The notes beneath the pieces are model-generated. The model ran no database searches. It was given only the letters and a program-made list of their open reading frames with translations, and was not told where the DNA came from. A stretch of 49,599 nucleotides of DNA from an uncultured Hyphomicrobiales bacterium (lineage in GTDB: Bacteria; Pseudomonadota; Alphaproteobacteria; Rhizobiales; Xanthobacteraceae), in the NCBI GenBank assembly GCA_903892675.1, contig CAITJJ010000248.1:1-49599 (forward strand), read 5' to 3'. This document shows positions 28,138 to 37,356 of this stretch, piece after piece (positions within the stretch are counted from its first letter, which is position 1; each line of letters opens with the position of its first letter). A program made the position numbers and the translations under genes.

Positions 28138-29511
28138 CTAGGAATACCTTGCGCACAGCAGCGCATACAGCGCGCGCGCGGTCTGGCATTCGGCGCCTTC
28201 CGGACGGCCGGGTCTGGCGCTTGCCGTCCAGGCGAAAATGTCGAAATGCACCCAAGCTGGCGCGGTGACGAATTTTTTCAGGAACAAGGCGGCGGTGATC
28301 GCGCCGCCCTGGCCGCCGGTCGAGACATTGTTGGTGTCGGACACTTTTGAATCGAGCAGCGCCTCATAGGGCTTCCACAGCGGCAGGCGCCAGATCGGAT
28401 CATTTTCGGCCATTCCCGTCTTCGCCATGTCGGCGGCGAGCGCGTCGTCGTCGGTAAACATCGCCGGCAATTCCGGGCCGAGCGCCACGCGCGCCGCGCC
28501 GGTCAAAGTGGCGAAGTCCACGATCAAGGCCGGCTTTTCCTCGTCGGCCAGCGCCAGGGCATCGGCCAGCACCAGCCGGCCTTCGGCGTCGGTATTGCCG
28601 ATCTCGACAGTGATGCCCTTGCGCGAGGTGTAAATATCGCGCGGGCGGAAGCTTGAGCCCGAAATCGAATTCTCCACCGCCGGGATCAGCACGCGCAAGC
28701 GCACCGGCAGCTTGCGCGCCATGATCATGTGGGCGAGGCCGAGCGATGTCGCGGCGCCGCCCATGTCCTTTTTCATGTTGAGCATGCCGGTGTCGTTTTT
28801 GATATCGAGACCGCCGGTGTCGAAGCAGACGCCCTTGCCGACCAGGGTCACCTTCGGATCGGTCTCCTTGCCCCAGATAATGTCGATCAGGCGGGGGCTG
28901 CGCGGCGAGCCCATGCCGACGGCATGGATCAGTGGAAACTCTTTCGTCAGTCTGTCACCGGCGATAACCTCGACCCTGGCGCCGTGCAACTTGGCGAGCA
29001 CCCGCGCGGCGGCCTCCAGCTCATCCGGCCCCATGTCGTTCGACGGCGTATTGATGAGGTCGCGCGCCAGGGCGACGCCTTCGGCGATGCGGCTAAGATC
29101 GTCGCCATCGACGCCGTCCGGCACCGTCAGCCGCACATTGCGCGCCTCGCCCTTGCGATAGCGGGTGAACTGATAGGCGCCGGTCGCGAAAGCCAGCGCC
29201 GCGAGCCTGGTGTCATGCGGCGCATTGGCGAAGCGATAGATGCCGGCCGGCAAGGCGTGGACCAACTGGCCGGGCCGGAACGGGTCGATCATATCGCCAG
29301 GCCGTTCAATGCCGAACAGCGCGCCGGCGAGCTTGCCGTCGAGCTTCGGCAGCAGCAGCAGCTTGCCGGGTTTGGCTTCAAAGCCGGCCGCGGCGGCGTA
29401 ATTGCGCTCGCGATCGCCGAAGGCTTTCAGTATCGCATCGGCACTGTCGGCATGAACGAACCAGATCGGAATACCGCGCGCTTCCGATGCGCTGGCGAAT
29501 TGAGGATGCAT
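28138..29511 (-). CDS. M17 leucyl aminopeptidase-family protein
   Basis: 457 residues. The C-terminal catalytic domain shows the zinc-site segments LVGKGVCFDTGGLDIK and NTDAEGRLVLADAL, the diagnostic M17 motif. The N-terminal domain is divergent, as in the PepB-like/rhizobial subfamily rather than E. coli PepA. It should be a cytoplasmic hexameric metallo-aminopeptidase. The start is the ATG two bases after the acyl-CoA dehydrogenase stop. The reading frame stays open far upstream, but that part overlaps the dehydrogenase and is not protein-like. Confidence 0.92.
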   Translation of the reverse strand: MHPQFASASEARGIPIWFVHADSADAILKAFGDRERNYAAAAGFEAKPGKLLLLPKLDGKLAGALFGIERPGDMIDPFRPGQLVHALPAGIYRFANAPHDTRLAALAFATGAYQFTRYRKGEARNVRLTVPDGVDGDDLSRIAEGVALARDLINTPSNDMGPDELEAAARVLAKLHGARVEVIAGDRLTKEFPLIHAVGMGSPRSPRLIDIIWGKETDPKVTLVGKGVCFDTGGLDIKNDTGMLNMKKDMGGAATSLGLAHMIMARKLPVRLRVLIPAVENSISGSSFRPRDIYTSRKGITVEIGNTDAEGRLVLADALALADEEKPALIVDFATLTGAARVALGPELPAMFTDDDALAADMAKTGMAENDPIWRLPLWKPYEALLDSKVSDTNNVSTGGQGGAITAALFLKKFVTAPAWVHFDIFAWTASARPGRPEGAECQTARALYALLCARYS

Positions 29512-29513
29512 GA

Positions 29514-30746
29514 TTACTCCGCGGCGTCTCGTATTGAGGGTTTGGGGGCATAACCGTCGCGGGTCTGCGGCAGCTTCCAGCCAAGCATCTTGGAGGCGAC
29601 GAGAGTGCGCAGCACCTGCGCCGTGCCGCCGCCAATGGTGAACATGCGCACGTCGCGTGCCATGCGCTCCAGCGGCAGGTCGCGCGAATAGCCGCGCGCG
29701 CCGAAGAATTGCAGTGCATCGTGGACGATCTTGATGGCAGCCTCGGAAGCAAAGATCTTCGCCTGCGCCGCCAGCATCGGATCGGGGAAAGCACTGCCGT
29801 CCGGTCCGCGCGAGCGCGCCGCCTGATAGAGCATCAGGCGGGAAGCGGTGAGTTGCGTCTGCATGTCGGCCAGCATCCATTGCAGGCCCTGGAATTCGCC
29901 GATCGGACGGCCGAACTGTTCGCGTTGCTTTACCCAGGCCAGCGCGTGATCGAGCGCGCCGCCGGCGATGCCCATCGCCACCGTGCCGGCGCCGACGCGC
30001 TGGCTGTTATAGGCATTCATCAAATCGGCAAAGCCGCGTTTGAAGCCCGATGGCGGCATCACCACCATGTTTGCCGGCACTTCAAGATTGTCGAAGGTCA
30101 GTTCGCCTTCCGGCATGCCGCGCAGGCCCATGGTCTTTTCGCGCTTGGTCAAGCGCAAGGCCTTGTCGTCGCGCACGGCGAGAAAGCCGCCAATGCCCAA
30201 ATCGTCGCCGCGCTCGCCGAACACGCGGGCAAAGATCAGGTGCAGCCGCGAGACGCCGGCGCCGGTGATCCAGTGCTTCTTGCCGTTGATGATGAACACA
30301 TCGCCGCGCTTGTCGGCCCGTGTCGTCATCGCCATGGCGTCGCTGCCGGCGTCCGGTTCGGTGATGCAGATGGCGGGTTTGTCGCCCTCCAGCACCAGTC
30401 GCGCCGCCAGTTCCTTCTGCGCCGGGTTGCCATAGGCCATTACGGTCGAGATCGCGCCCATATTGGTTTCGACCACGATGCGCGAGGTGACGGTGCAGGA
30501 CTTCGCCATTTCCTCGATGACCAGCACGGCGTCGAGGTAGCTCGCATCCTGGCCGCCGAGCGCCTTCGGCATGGTCATGCCGAGAAAGCCCGCTCCGGCC
30601 AGCGCCTTGACGATGTCGGCCGGAAATTGCTCGTCGCGGTCGATGGCGGCCGCGCGCGGGCGCACGACCCGAAGCGAAAAATCGCGGGCGCGAGCTTGCA
30701 GGGCAAGTTCGGACGGGGAGAGGCCAACGGATACGTCGAGTGTCAT
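29514..30746 (-). CDS. Acyl-CoA dehydrogenase-family protein
   Basis: 410 residues with all three ACAD parts. The N-terminal helical domain starts ELALQARARDFS, the middle beta domain has the flavin-contact stretch ITEPDAGSDAMAMTT, and the C-terminal domain has QREQFGRPIGEFQGLQWMLAD and a closing FTIGGGTAQVLRTLVA. It oxidises an acyl-CoA to the enoyl-CoA, passing electrons to ETF. Chain-length or branching preference is not readable. First gene of the run followed by the M17, NlpC/P60 and BKACE genes; divergent from the TPR lipoprotein gene. Confidence 0.93.
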   Translation of the reverse strand: MTLDVSVGLSPSELALQARARDFSLRVVRPRAAAIDRDEQFPADIVKALAGAGFLGMTMPKALGGQDASYLDAVLVIEEMAKSCTVTSRIVVETNMGAISTVMAYGNPAQKELAARLVLEGDKPAICITEPDAGSDAMAMTTRADKRGDVFIINGKKHWITGAGVSRLHLIFARVFGERGDDLGIGGFLAVRDDKALRLTKREKTMGLRGMPEGELTFDNLEVPANMVVMPPSGFKRGFADLMNAYNSQRVGAGTVAMGIAGGALDHALAWVKQREQFGRPIGEFQGLQWMLADMQTQLTASRLMLYQAARSRGPDGSAFPDPMLAAQAKIFASEAAIKIVHDALQFFGARGYSRDLPLERMARDVRMFTIGGGTAQVLRTLVASKMLGWKLPQTRDGYAPKPSIRDAAE

Positions 30747-30787
30747 GGTCCGGTCTTATACAGGATTTGCGCTTGTCATTCCGAGTC

Positions 30788-30820
30788 GCTCCCAAGCCGC
30801 TCCCAAGCCGATCCCAAGCC
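30788..30820. repeat. Three tandem 11-bp repeats in a divergent promoter region
   Basis: The unit GCTCCCAAGCC occurs twice and GATCCCAAGCC once, back to back, between the divergent acyl-CoA dehydrogenase and TPR lipoprotein genes. An 11-bp period is close to one DNA turn, so a protein-binding array is possible; it may equally be a simple slippage repeat. Confidence 0.8.
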
Positions 30821-30880
30821 GCGGCCCCGTGCGCCTTGCAAGCCCCCGGAGTGTCCGCGGGGCGGGGGCCAGAATACAAG

Positions 30881-30895
30881 TTAACCACTCGTTAG
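30881..30895. promoter_or_regulatory. CtrA-like box upstream of the tadD-like gene
   Basis: TTAACCACTCGTTAG matches the alphaproteobacterial CtrA pattern TTAA-N7-TTAA with one mismatch, and a further TTAA follows three bases later. It lies 24 bp before the start codon. In Caulobacter, CtrA controls the pilA pilin gene, so a pilus-linked site is plausible; occupancy is not shown. Confidence 0.4.
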
Positions 30896-30918
30896 GGTTA
30901 ACGTTTTATTGCTCTGTT

Positions 30919-31734
30919 ATGCCGCTGCGATCTCGTCCTCTGAAATTCCGCCTGCTGGCGTCGGTCGCCCTGGCCGCGCTGTTGGCGCTGCCGGTCGCCG
31001 CCTGCAAGACGACGGGCGACGACACCACCGGCTCGATCGGCGCAGATGCAACGCCGCGCAGCGAAGCCGAATGGCGGCAGTCGCTCGAAGCCTCGGGCGC
31101 GCGCTACCGCGCCAATCCTGACGACCCGGCCGCCGCCATGGCCTATGCGCGGGGCTTGCGCGCCACCGACCAGCGCGCCCAGGCGGTCGCCGTGCTGGAA
31201 CAGGCCTCGATCCGCAACCCCACCAATATGCCGCTGCTCGGCGCCTATGGCCGCGCGCTCGCCGAATCAGGCGATCTCAATCAGGCACTCGAGGTTCTCG
31301 GCCGGGCGCATACGCCCGACAATCCAGACTGGCGCGTGCTCAACGCCCAGGGCGCGGTGCTCGATCAACTGGGCCGGCATCCGGAGGCGCAGCGGCATTA
31401 TTCGTCGGCGCTCAAGATCGTGCCGGATGAGCCGTCGGTCTTGTCCAATCTCGGTCTGTCCTATTTGCTGATGAAGGATCTGCCGCGCGCCGAAGTGACG
31501 CTGCGGCGCGCCCTGGCGCAGCCGAACGCCGACCCGAAGGTGCGGCAGAATCTCGCGCTGGTCGTCGGCCTGCGCGGCCGCTTCGACGACGCCGAGAAAA
31601 TCGCGCGCGAAGGTCTCTCCGACGCCGAGGCTTCCGCCAATGTCGGCTATCTGCGCCAGATGCTGGCTCAGCAGAAAGACTGGAAAAAGACCGGCGCCAA
31701 GCCGTTCGTGCCGCAGCCCAATCCGGGCGGCTAG
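30919..31734 (+). CDS. tadD: TadD-like TPR lipoprotein
   Basis: 271 residues. A lipoprotein signal ends at LPVAAC (lipidation Cys near 28). About five tetratricopeptide repeats follow, for example the pairs around MPLLGAYGRALAESGDLNQA and PSVLSNLGLSYLLMKDLPRA. TadD-type TPR proteins help assemble or stabilise the outer-membrane part of the Tad pilus machine. The start is the ATG giving the signal sequence; the frame is open much further upstream without family-like sequence. Its stop overlaps the tadC stop on the other strand within CTAG. Confidence 0.87.
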   Translation: MPLRSRPLKFRLLASVALAALLALPVAACKTTGDDTTGSIGADATPRSEAEWRQSLEASGARYRANPDDPAAAMAYARGLRATDQRAQAVAVLEQASIRNPTNMPLLGAYGRALAESGDLNQALEVLGRAHTPDNPDWRVLNAQGAVLDQLGRHPEAQRHYSSALKIVPDEPSVLSNLGLSYLLMKDLPRAEVTLRRALAQPNADPKVRQNLALVVGLRGRFDDAEKIAREGLSDAEASANVGYLRQMLAQQKDWKKTGAKPFVPQPNPGG

Positions 31735-32714
31735 TTGCCCGCCTGAACCGCCATCACCTTGATCACGGCCGGTCCGAGAATGACCACGAAAAGCACCGGC
31801 AGGAAAAACAGGATCATCGGCACGGTCAGCTTCGGCGGCAGACCGGCGGCTTTTTTCTCCGCTTCCGACATACGCATGTCGCGATTTTCCTGCGCCATCA
31901 CCCGCAGCATGTTGGCAAGCGGCGTGCCGTATTTTTCGGCCTGGGTCAGCGCCATACAGACGGACTTCACGCCATCGAGGTCGGTGCGCTTGGCGAGGTT
32001 GTCATAGGCCTGGCGGCGATCCGGCAGATAGGACAATTCGGCGGTGGTCAGTGTCAGTTCTTCCGCCAGCGCCACCGATTGCGAGCCGACCTCGTCGCCG
32101 ACCTTTTTCAACGCCGCTTCGATCGACATGCCGGATTCGACGCAGATCAACAGCAGGTCGAGCGTGTCGGGAAAAGCGCGCTTGATCGATTGCTGCCGCT
32201 TCTGGATCTTGCTCTTGAGCAGCATCAACGGCAGGTGCATGCCGATATAGGCGGCGCCGATGCAAAGGCCGAGTTTGACGGTCGCCGGCTGATTGAACTC
32301 GATGACCACGAACATATAAAACGCGGCGGCGAGGAACGCGACGATCGGCGTCACCATGCGGAAAAACAGATAGGTGACATAGGGCGCCTGGCCGCGATAG
32401 CCGGCCTGCACCAGCTTGAGACGGGCTTCTTCCTGGCCGACCCATTTGCTGAGATTGAAACTCTCGACGACGGTCTGGATATACTGCTTGGGCGATTCCC
32501 GTAAGGAAACCTTCTGCTTCCCCTGGGCCAGGCGATCGCGCTCGCGCGCACGAATCTTTTCGCGTTCGACCGCGACCGCTTTCATTCGCTTACCGAGCGG
32601 ATCGGCGAAGACAATGGGCATGGCCAGCGTCAATACCGTGGCGGCCGCGCCGATGGTGGCGAACAGCACCAGCATGGTCTGGGTATTGAGGGCACTGGCG
32701 ATAGTATCGAGCAT
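31731..32714 (-). CDS. tadC: Tad pilus inner-membrane platform protein TadC
   Basis: 327 residues of the type II secretion F-domain family. Hydrophobic segments lie near the N-terminus (about 12-35), in the middle (about 115-155) and at the very C-terminus (LTVPMILFFLPVLFVVILGP). The cytoplasmic domain has FPDTLDLLLICVESGMSIEA, typical of TadC. With TadB it forms the platform on which the TadA ATPase drives pilin assembly. It is the last gene of the minus-strand tad run, 20 bp after tadB. Confidence 0.95.
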   Translation of the reverse strand: MLDTIASALNTQTMLVLFATIGAAATVLTLAMPIVFADPLGKRMKAVAVEREKIRARERDRLAQGKQKVSLRESPKQYIQTVVESFNLSKWVGQEEARLKLVQAGYRGQAPYVTYLFFRMVTPIVAFLAAAFYMFVVIEFNQPATVKLGLCIGAAYIGMHLPLMLLKSKIQKRQQSIKRAFPDTLDLLLICVESGMSIEAALKKVGDEVGSQSVALAEELTLTTAELSYLPDRRQAYDNLAKRTDLDGVKSVCMALTQAEKYGTPLANMLRVMAQENRDMRMSEAEKKAAGLPPKLTVPMILFFLPVLFVVILGPAVIKVMAVQAGN

Positions 32715-32734
32715 CGGTCCGGCTTTTCGCTTTG

Positions 32735-33703
32735 CTAGAAATCGAAATTAATCATCTTCTTCATGACGAGAACGCCCATCGACATCCACATTACCGAGCC
32801 GACGAGCATGACGTTGCCGAGCGGCTCGGTGAACAGCAGGTTGATGTATTGCGGGCTGGTCACCCAGACCAGCGTCATCACCGCCACTGGCAGCGCACCG
32901 ATGATCGAGGCGGAGGCCTTCGCTTCCTGCGACATCGCCTGGATTTTGCCTTTCATCTTCTTGCGGTCGCGCAACACACGCGACAGGTTGCCGAGCGCTT
33001 CGGCCAGGTTGCCGCCGGCCTTCTGCTGGATGGCGATGACGATGCCGAAGAAGTTCGCTTCCGGCACCCGCATGCGCTCATAGAGCTTGCCGCAGGCTTC
33101 GCCGAGCGGGATGCCGATGGCTTGCGTCTCGATGATCGAGCGGAACTCGGACTTGAGCGGTTCCGGCGCCTCGACGGTAATCATCTTTAAGCAATCAAGC
33201 AGCGGCAGGCCGGCCTTGACGCCGCGCACGACGATATCGACGGCGTCGGGAAAGGCGTTGAGAAACCTCTTCTCGCGCCGCTTCTTGAAGAACGACAACA
33301 GCCAGCGCGGCAGGCCGAGCGCGCCGGCGAAACCGATGCCGATGGCCGGCAGAAGCCCGGCATTGCCGATGAGGCCGGCGACGAACAGAACGCAGCCGAT
33401 GATGACCGAAATGACCAGGAATTTCTGCTTCGACCAGGCCAGCCCCGCTTGCGCGATCCGGACCGACAGCGACGGATTCTTGCTCTTCTTGTGCCGTTCG
33501 TCGAATTCCTTCAGCGTCTTTTCGACGGAGTCACGGCGCGATGTCTGCGCGCCGCGCGTGGCGCGCACGACCGGCTCGGACTTGGCGACGCTGGCGACGC
33601 GCTTCTCTGTCTTGCGTTCACCCGACAGGATCGGAAACACGAAGACATAAACGAGGCCGCCGACAGCGACGGACGTCAGGAAAAAAACTGCGAGTGCGTC
33701 CAC
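32735..33703 (-). CDS. tadB: Tad pilus inner-membrane platform protein TadB
   Basis: 322 residues, the paralogous partner of TadC with the F-domain segment FPDAVDIVVRGVKAGLPLLD and terminal membrane segments. The start is GTG, supported by a GGGGGA site six bases upstream and by the N-terminal membrane segment beginning immediately (ALAVFFLTSVAV). It follows tadA by 12 bp. Confidence 0.95.
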   Translation of the reverse strand: MDALAVFFLTSVAVGGLVYVFVFPILSGERKTEKRVASVAKSEPVVRATRGAQTSRRDSVEKTLKEFDERHKKSKNPSLSVRIAQAGLAWSKQKFLVISVIIGCVLFVAGLIGNAGLLPAIGIGFAGALGLPRWLLSFFKKRREKRFLNAFPDAVDIVVRGVKAGLPLLDCLKMITVEAPEPLKSEFRSIIETQAIGIPLGEACGKLYERMRVPEANFFGIVIAIQQKAGGNLAEALGNLSRVLRDRKKMKGKIQAMSQEAKASASIIGALPVAVMTLVWVTSPQYINLLFTEPLGNVMLVGSVMWMSMGVLVMKKMINFDF

Positions 33704-33715
33704 AGCGTCCCCCGC

Positions 33716-35275
33716 TTAACCGTTCAGGGTTTCGTTGATGCTTTCGGCGGCGTCGAGGGCGGCGGCAAGCCGCTTTTCCTCGCCGTAATAGCGGGCGCGA
33801 TCCCAGAAGCGCGGCCGGCCGATGCCGTTCGACTTGTGGCGGCCGATGATGTTACCGTTCGCGTCTTCGCCCATCATGTCGTAGATAAACAGGTCCTGGG
33901 TGATGACGACGTCGCCTTCCATTCCCATCACCTCGGTGATGTGGGTGATACGGCGCGAGCCGTCGCGCAGGCGGGTGGCCTGGATCACGACGTCGACCGA
34001 TCCGGTTATCATCTCGCGAATGGTGCGCGAGGGCAGCGAGAAGCCGCCCATGGTGATCATCGATTCGAGGCGCGACAGCGCTTCGCGCGGGGTATTGGCG
34101 TGCAGCGTGCCCATCGAACCGTCATGACCCGTGTTCATCGCCTGCAGCAGATCGAAGGCTTCAGGTCCACGAACTTCGCCGACAATGATGCGTTCCGGCC
34201 GCATACGCAGGCAGTTTCGCACCAGATCGCGCATCGTCACCTGGCCTTCGCCCTCAAGGTTGGGCGGACGGGTTTCCAGGCGCACAACATGCGGTTGCTG
34301 AAGCTGCAATTCCGCCGCGTCCTCGCAGGTGATGACGCGCTCGTCATCGTCGATGAATTGCGTGAGACAGTTGAGCAAGGTGGTCTTGCCGGAGCCGGTG
34401 CCGCCGGAAATCAGGCAGTTGACGCGGCAGCGGCCAATGATGCGCAGGACCTCTGCGCCCTGTTCGGTGATGGTGCCGAACTTGACCAGCTGGTCGAGCG
34501 TCAGCTTGTCCTTCTTGAATTTACGAATGGTGAGCGCCGGTCCGTCGATCGCCAATGGCGGCACGATAGCGTTGACACGCGAGCCATCCGGCAAGCGCGC
34601 GTCGCATATCGGCGAACTTTCATCGACGCGGCGGCCGATCTGGCTGACGATGCGTTGACAGATATTCAACAGTTGCTGGTTATCGCGGAAGCGAATGCCG
34701 GTGCGCTGGATCTTGCCCTTGACTTCGATATAGACCGTGCCCGAGCCGTTGACCATGATGTCGGAGATGTCGTCGCGAGACAAAAGCGGCTCAAGCGGGC
34801 CGAAGCCGAGCACGTCGTTGCAGATGTCGTCGAGCAGTTCCTCCTGCTCGGAGATCGACATCACGATGTTCTTGATCGAAATGATCTCGTTGACGATGTC
34901 GCGGATTTCCTCGCGCGCCGAATCGGCGTCGAGCCGCGCCAGCTGCGCGAGATCGATCGCCTCGATCAGCGCGCCGAAGATCGTGCTCTTGGTGGTGTAA
35001 TAGGCTTCCGAGCGGCGCGAATCGAGCGCGCTCGGCACCATGTTGTGCGTCGATACGGTGCGGGACGGCGACGGCGGCGGCACCAGCGCGGCGCCGAGCC
35101 CGTCGGAGGGAAAGGGCGTGCGGCCTGTTTCCATCGCGGCGCCGGTGCCGGGCTTTTGCGCTTCGGCGGCGGGTTTCGCGGGCGCGGCGACGGGCGCCGC
35201 CGCCGCGGCCATGTGGCCATGGCTGACAGGCGCCGGTGCGCGAGCTTCAGAAGTTCCGCTACGCTTTCCGAACAA
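33716..35275 (-). CDS. cpaF: Tad pilus assembly ATPase TadA/CpaF
   Basis: 519 residues of a secretion ATPase that powers pilus assembly from the cytoplasmic side. After a low-complexity Ala/Pro N-terminus (about 10-75), the N-terminal domain precedes the ATPase core with Walker [15 protein letters not shown], the Asp box region [11 protein letters not shown], Walker [13 protein letters not shown] and the His box [13 protein letters not shown]. The start is TTG, accepted because the resulting MFGKR opening is usual for CpaF and a GGAG lies about ten bases upstream. Confidence 0.96.
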   Translation of the reverse strand: MFGKRSGTSEARAPAPVSHGHMAAAAAPVAAPAKPAAEAQKPGTGAAMETGRTPFPSDGLGAALVPPPSPSRTVSTHNMVPSALDSRRSEAYYTTKSTIFGALIEAIDLAQLARLDADSAREEIRDIVNEIISIKNIVMSISEQEELLDDICNDVLGFGPLEPLLSRDDISDIMVNGSGTVYIEVKGKIQRTGIRFRDNQQLLNICQRIVSQIGRRVDESSPICDARLPDGSRVNAIVPPLAIDGPALTIRKFKKDKLTLDQLVKFGTITEQGAEVLRIIGRCRVNCLISGGTGSGKTTLLNCLTQFIDDDERVITCEDAAELQLQQPHVVRLETRPPNLEGEGQVTMRDLVRNCLRMRPERIIVGEVRGPEAFDLLQAMNTGHDGSMGTLHANTPREALSRLESMITMGGFSLPSRTIREMITGSVDVVIQATRLRDGSRRITHITEVMGMEGDVVITQDLFIYDMMGEDANGNIIGRHKSNGIGRPRFWDRARYYGEEKRLAAALDAAESINETLNG

Positions 35276-35324
35276 GGCCAGTTACTCCAGACAATTCCAA
35301 GTCGTGCTTCGGCACGAAGACTTT

Positions 35325-36605
35325 CTAGCGACTCATCAGTTTCGACAGCAGCGGCGACAGCAGACCGGTGCGCGTGCGCTTGGCTTCGGCGCGTCCGGTC
35401 AGGACCTGCGCCATCTGGCGGAACATGTCCGCCGTCTTATGGCTCGACGACACCTCTGCGATCATCTGGCCGTTATTGGCGGCGGTGCCGAACAGCTGCG
35501 GCTCGAACGGGATTACCACCAGCGGCTCGTCTTCCAGCGCCCTGGCGAAGTCGCCCGGCGCGATTTCCGGACGCTTCGGCACGCCGACCTGGTTGAGGCA
35601 GTAATGCGGCCGATGATCGTTCGGCCGCGCCGCGCGCAGCAGATCGACCATGTTCTTGGCGTTGCGCAGGTTCGCCAGATCGGGGCCGGCGACGACCAGA
35701 ATTTCGTCTGCGCTCACCAGCAGCCGCTTGGTCCAGCCCGACCACATATGCGGCACGTCCAGGATGACGCAGGGAATCGACGTGCGCAGCGAATCGAGAA
35801 TGGTATCGAAGGCTTCGGCGCCGAAGTCGTAGACCCGTTCCAGTGTCGCCGGCGCGGCCAGCAGGCTGAGATGGTCGGTACATTTCGACAGCAGGCGGTC
35901 GATGAATGCGGTGTCGATGCGATCGGGCGAGAACACAGCGTCGGCGATGCCCTGCGGCGGATCCTGATTGTAGTCGAGCCCGGCAGTGCCGAAGGCCAGA
36001 TCGAGATCGGTGACGACCGAATCAAGCGCCAGATCGCGGGCGATCGCCCAGCCGATATTATGCGCGACAGTCGAAGCGCCGACGCCGCCTTTGGCGCCGA
36101 CCACGGCGATGATGCGGCCGACCGGCTTGGCCTCAGGCGACGAGAACAGCCCGCAGACGGAGCGCACCACATCGATGGTGCCGACCGGCGCGATCAGATA
36201 GTCGCTGACGCCGCGTCGGGTCAGTTCGCGATAGAGCGTGACATCGTTGACGCGACCGATAACGATCACCCGCGTGCCGGCGTCGCAGCACTCGGCCAGT
36301 TGGTCGAGACGGCCGAGGATGGAATCGCCACGGGCTTCCGCCTCGATGACGATGACATTCGGTGTCGGCGCGGTGCGATAGGCTTCGACAGCGGCGGTGG
36401 CGCCGCCCATTTGAATTTTGACGTGCGCCTTGCCGAGACGGCGATCCTCGCCGGCGGCCTGCACGGCCGCGGCGGTTTCGACCGTTTCGCAAAACGCCTG
36501 CACGGACACGCGTGGCGCCGGCGCGATATGCTCTTCGGCGGCGGCCGCCGCTGGCGGCGGCGGCTCATCCGATGCGAGGGCAACCTGGCTGGCGTGCTTG
36601 ATCAT
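35325..36605 (-). CDS. cpaE: Tad pilus localisation ATPase TadZ/CpaE
   Basis: 426 residues. An N-terminal receiver-like domain (about 60-160) precedes a ParA/MinD-type ATPase with a deviant Walker A in VVGAKGGVGASTVAHN. The response-regulator-like domain lacks a clear phospho-acceptor. CpaE directs the pilus machine to its cellular site, the pole in Caulobacter. The start ATG overlaps the cpaD stop (ATGA). Confidence 0.94.
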   Translation of the reverse strand: MIKHASQVALASDEPPPPAAAAAEEHIAPAPRVSVQAFCETVETAAAVQAAGEDRRLGKAHVKIQMGGATAAVEAYRTAPTPNVIVIEAEARGDSILGRLDQLAECCDAGTRVIVIGRVNDVTLYRELTRRGVSDYLIAPVGTIDVVRSVCGLFSSPEAKPVGRIIAVVGAKGGVGASTVAHNIGWAIARDLALDSVVTDLDLAFGTAGLDYNQDPPQGIADAVFSPDRIDTAFIDRLLSKCTDHLSLLAAPATLERVYDFGAEAFDTILDSLRTSIPCVILDVPHMWSGWTKRLLVSADEILVVAGPDLANLRNAKNMVDLLRAARPNDHRPHYCLNQVGVPKRPEIAPGDFARALEDEPLVVIPFEPQLFGTAANNGQMIAEVSSSHKTADMFRQMAQVLTGRAEAKRTRTGLLSPLLSKLMSR

Positions 36606-37339
36606 TTGCCGATACCGCTGATCTTGCCGGTGTCGTAACCGGTGTAACTGCCGGAGGGGTTTTCACCCTTGCGGAATTTGTCGATCGCCACCGACCGGCG
36701 CGCGCTATAGGCCGGCTGCTCGCCGCGCGGCTGCACGAGGTCGCTCGGATTGTCGAGCATGGCGGCGAAGTTGCGCTGATTGGCGCAGCCGAGATTGTAA
36801 TACGGCCGGTTTTCCGAATAGGTCGCATCCTGGCCGGGACCGAGATTCTGCGGCCATTGCCCGCACGGGCCGGCTTCGGCGCTGAGTTTCGAATAGTTGA
36901 TCTTAATACTGGCGAGCGCGGTCGGCGACGGCCGGTAGTTGCGGATATCGACCGCGTCGCGCGGCACGCCCGAAGCGGCGAGAATGGAATGAACCTCGCG
37001 CATCGAATCGGCGGCGGCATGATCGGTCGGCCCGCCTTGCGGCACTTCGATGACGATGCCGCTGGTGGCTTCGCGCCGCCACAGTTGTGCGAAGGAGAGC
37101 ACGTCGGCGCGCTGAGCCGGATTGAGCCCGCCGCGATTGCGGCCGAGGAAAACCTCGACGCGCCGGTTACCTTCCTTCAGGGCGATCGGATGCCGCTCGC
37201 GATAATCTGTCGGATAGGCTGTCTCAGCCTGATTGGTCTGGTAGCAGCCGCCAAGCATCAGCGCGAAGCCGCCGGCCGCCAGCAGCCGCAGGGCCGCGCG
37301 AGCATGGCGTCCCGCCATCGCCGCTTGAATTGCCAACAT
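36602..37339 (-). CDS. cpaD: Pilus assembly lipoprotein CpaD
   Basis: 245 residues. A signal with lipobox LMLGGC leads to the CpaD domain: FLGRNRGGLNPAQRADV resembles an OmpA-like C-terminal fold, and the conserved Cys pair appears in GPCGQWP and YNLGCANQRN. It is an outer-membrane lipoprotein that helps the CpaC secretin. The start is the ATG following a GGAGACGAG site; a TTG seven codons earlier is possible. Seventeen bases separate it from cpaC. Confidence 0.92.
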   Translation of the reverse strand: MLAIQAAMAGRHARAALRLLAAGGFALMLGGCYQTNQAETAYPTDYRERHPIALKEGNRRVEVFLGRNRGGLNPAQRADVLSFAQLWRREATSGIVIEVPQGGPTDHAAADSMREVHSILAASGVPRDAVDIRNYRPSPTALASIKINYSKLSAEAGPCGQWPQNLGPGQDATYSENRPYYNLGCANQRNFAAMLDNPSDLVQPRGEQPAYSARRSVAIDKFRKGENPSGSYTGYDTGKISGIGK

Positions 37340-37356
37340 CGTCTCGTCTCCGCCGC

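Noticed and set aside
28138-29880. Long minus-strand frame extending the M17 aminopeptidase by about 120 residues
   Set aside because: The extra part overlaps the acyl-CoA dehydrogenase coding region, is Arg/Ala-rich like a frame shadow, and a suitable ATG lies just after the dehydrogenase stop.
33449-35596. Plus-strand open frame of 715 codons opposite tadB and cpaF
   Set aside because: Composition is Arg/Asp/Ala/Val-rich, as expected for the complement of GC-rich genes, it has no domain resemblance, and the minus strand carries clear tad genes.
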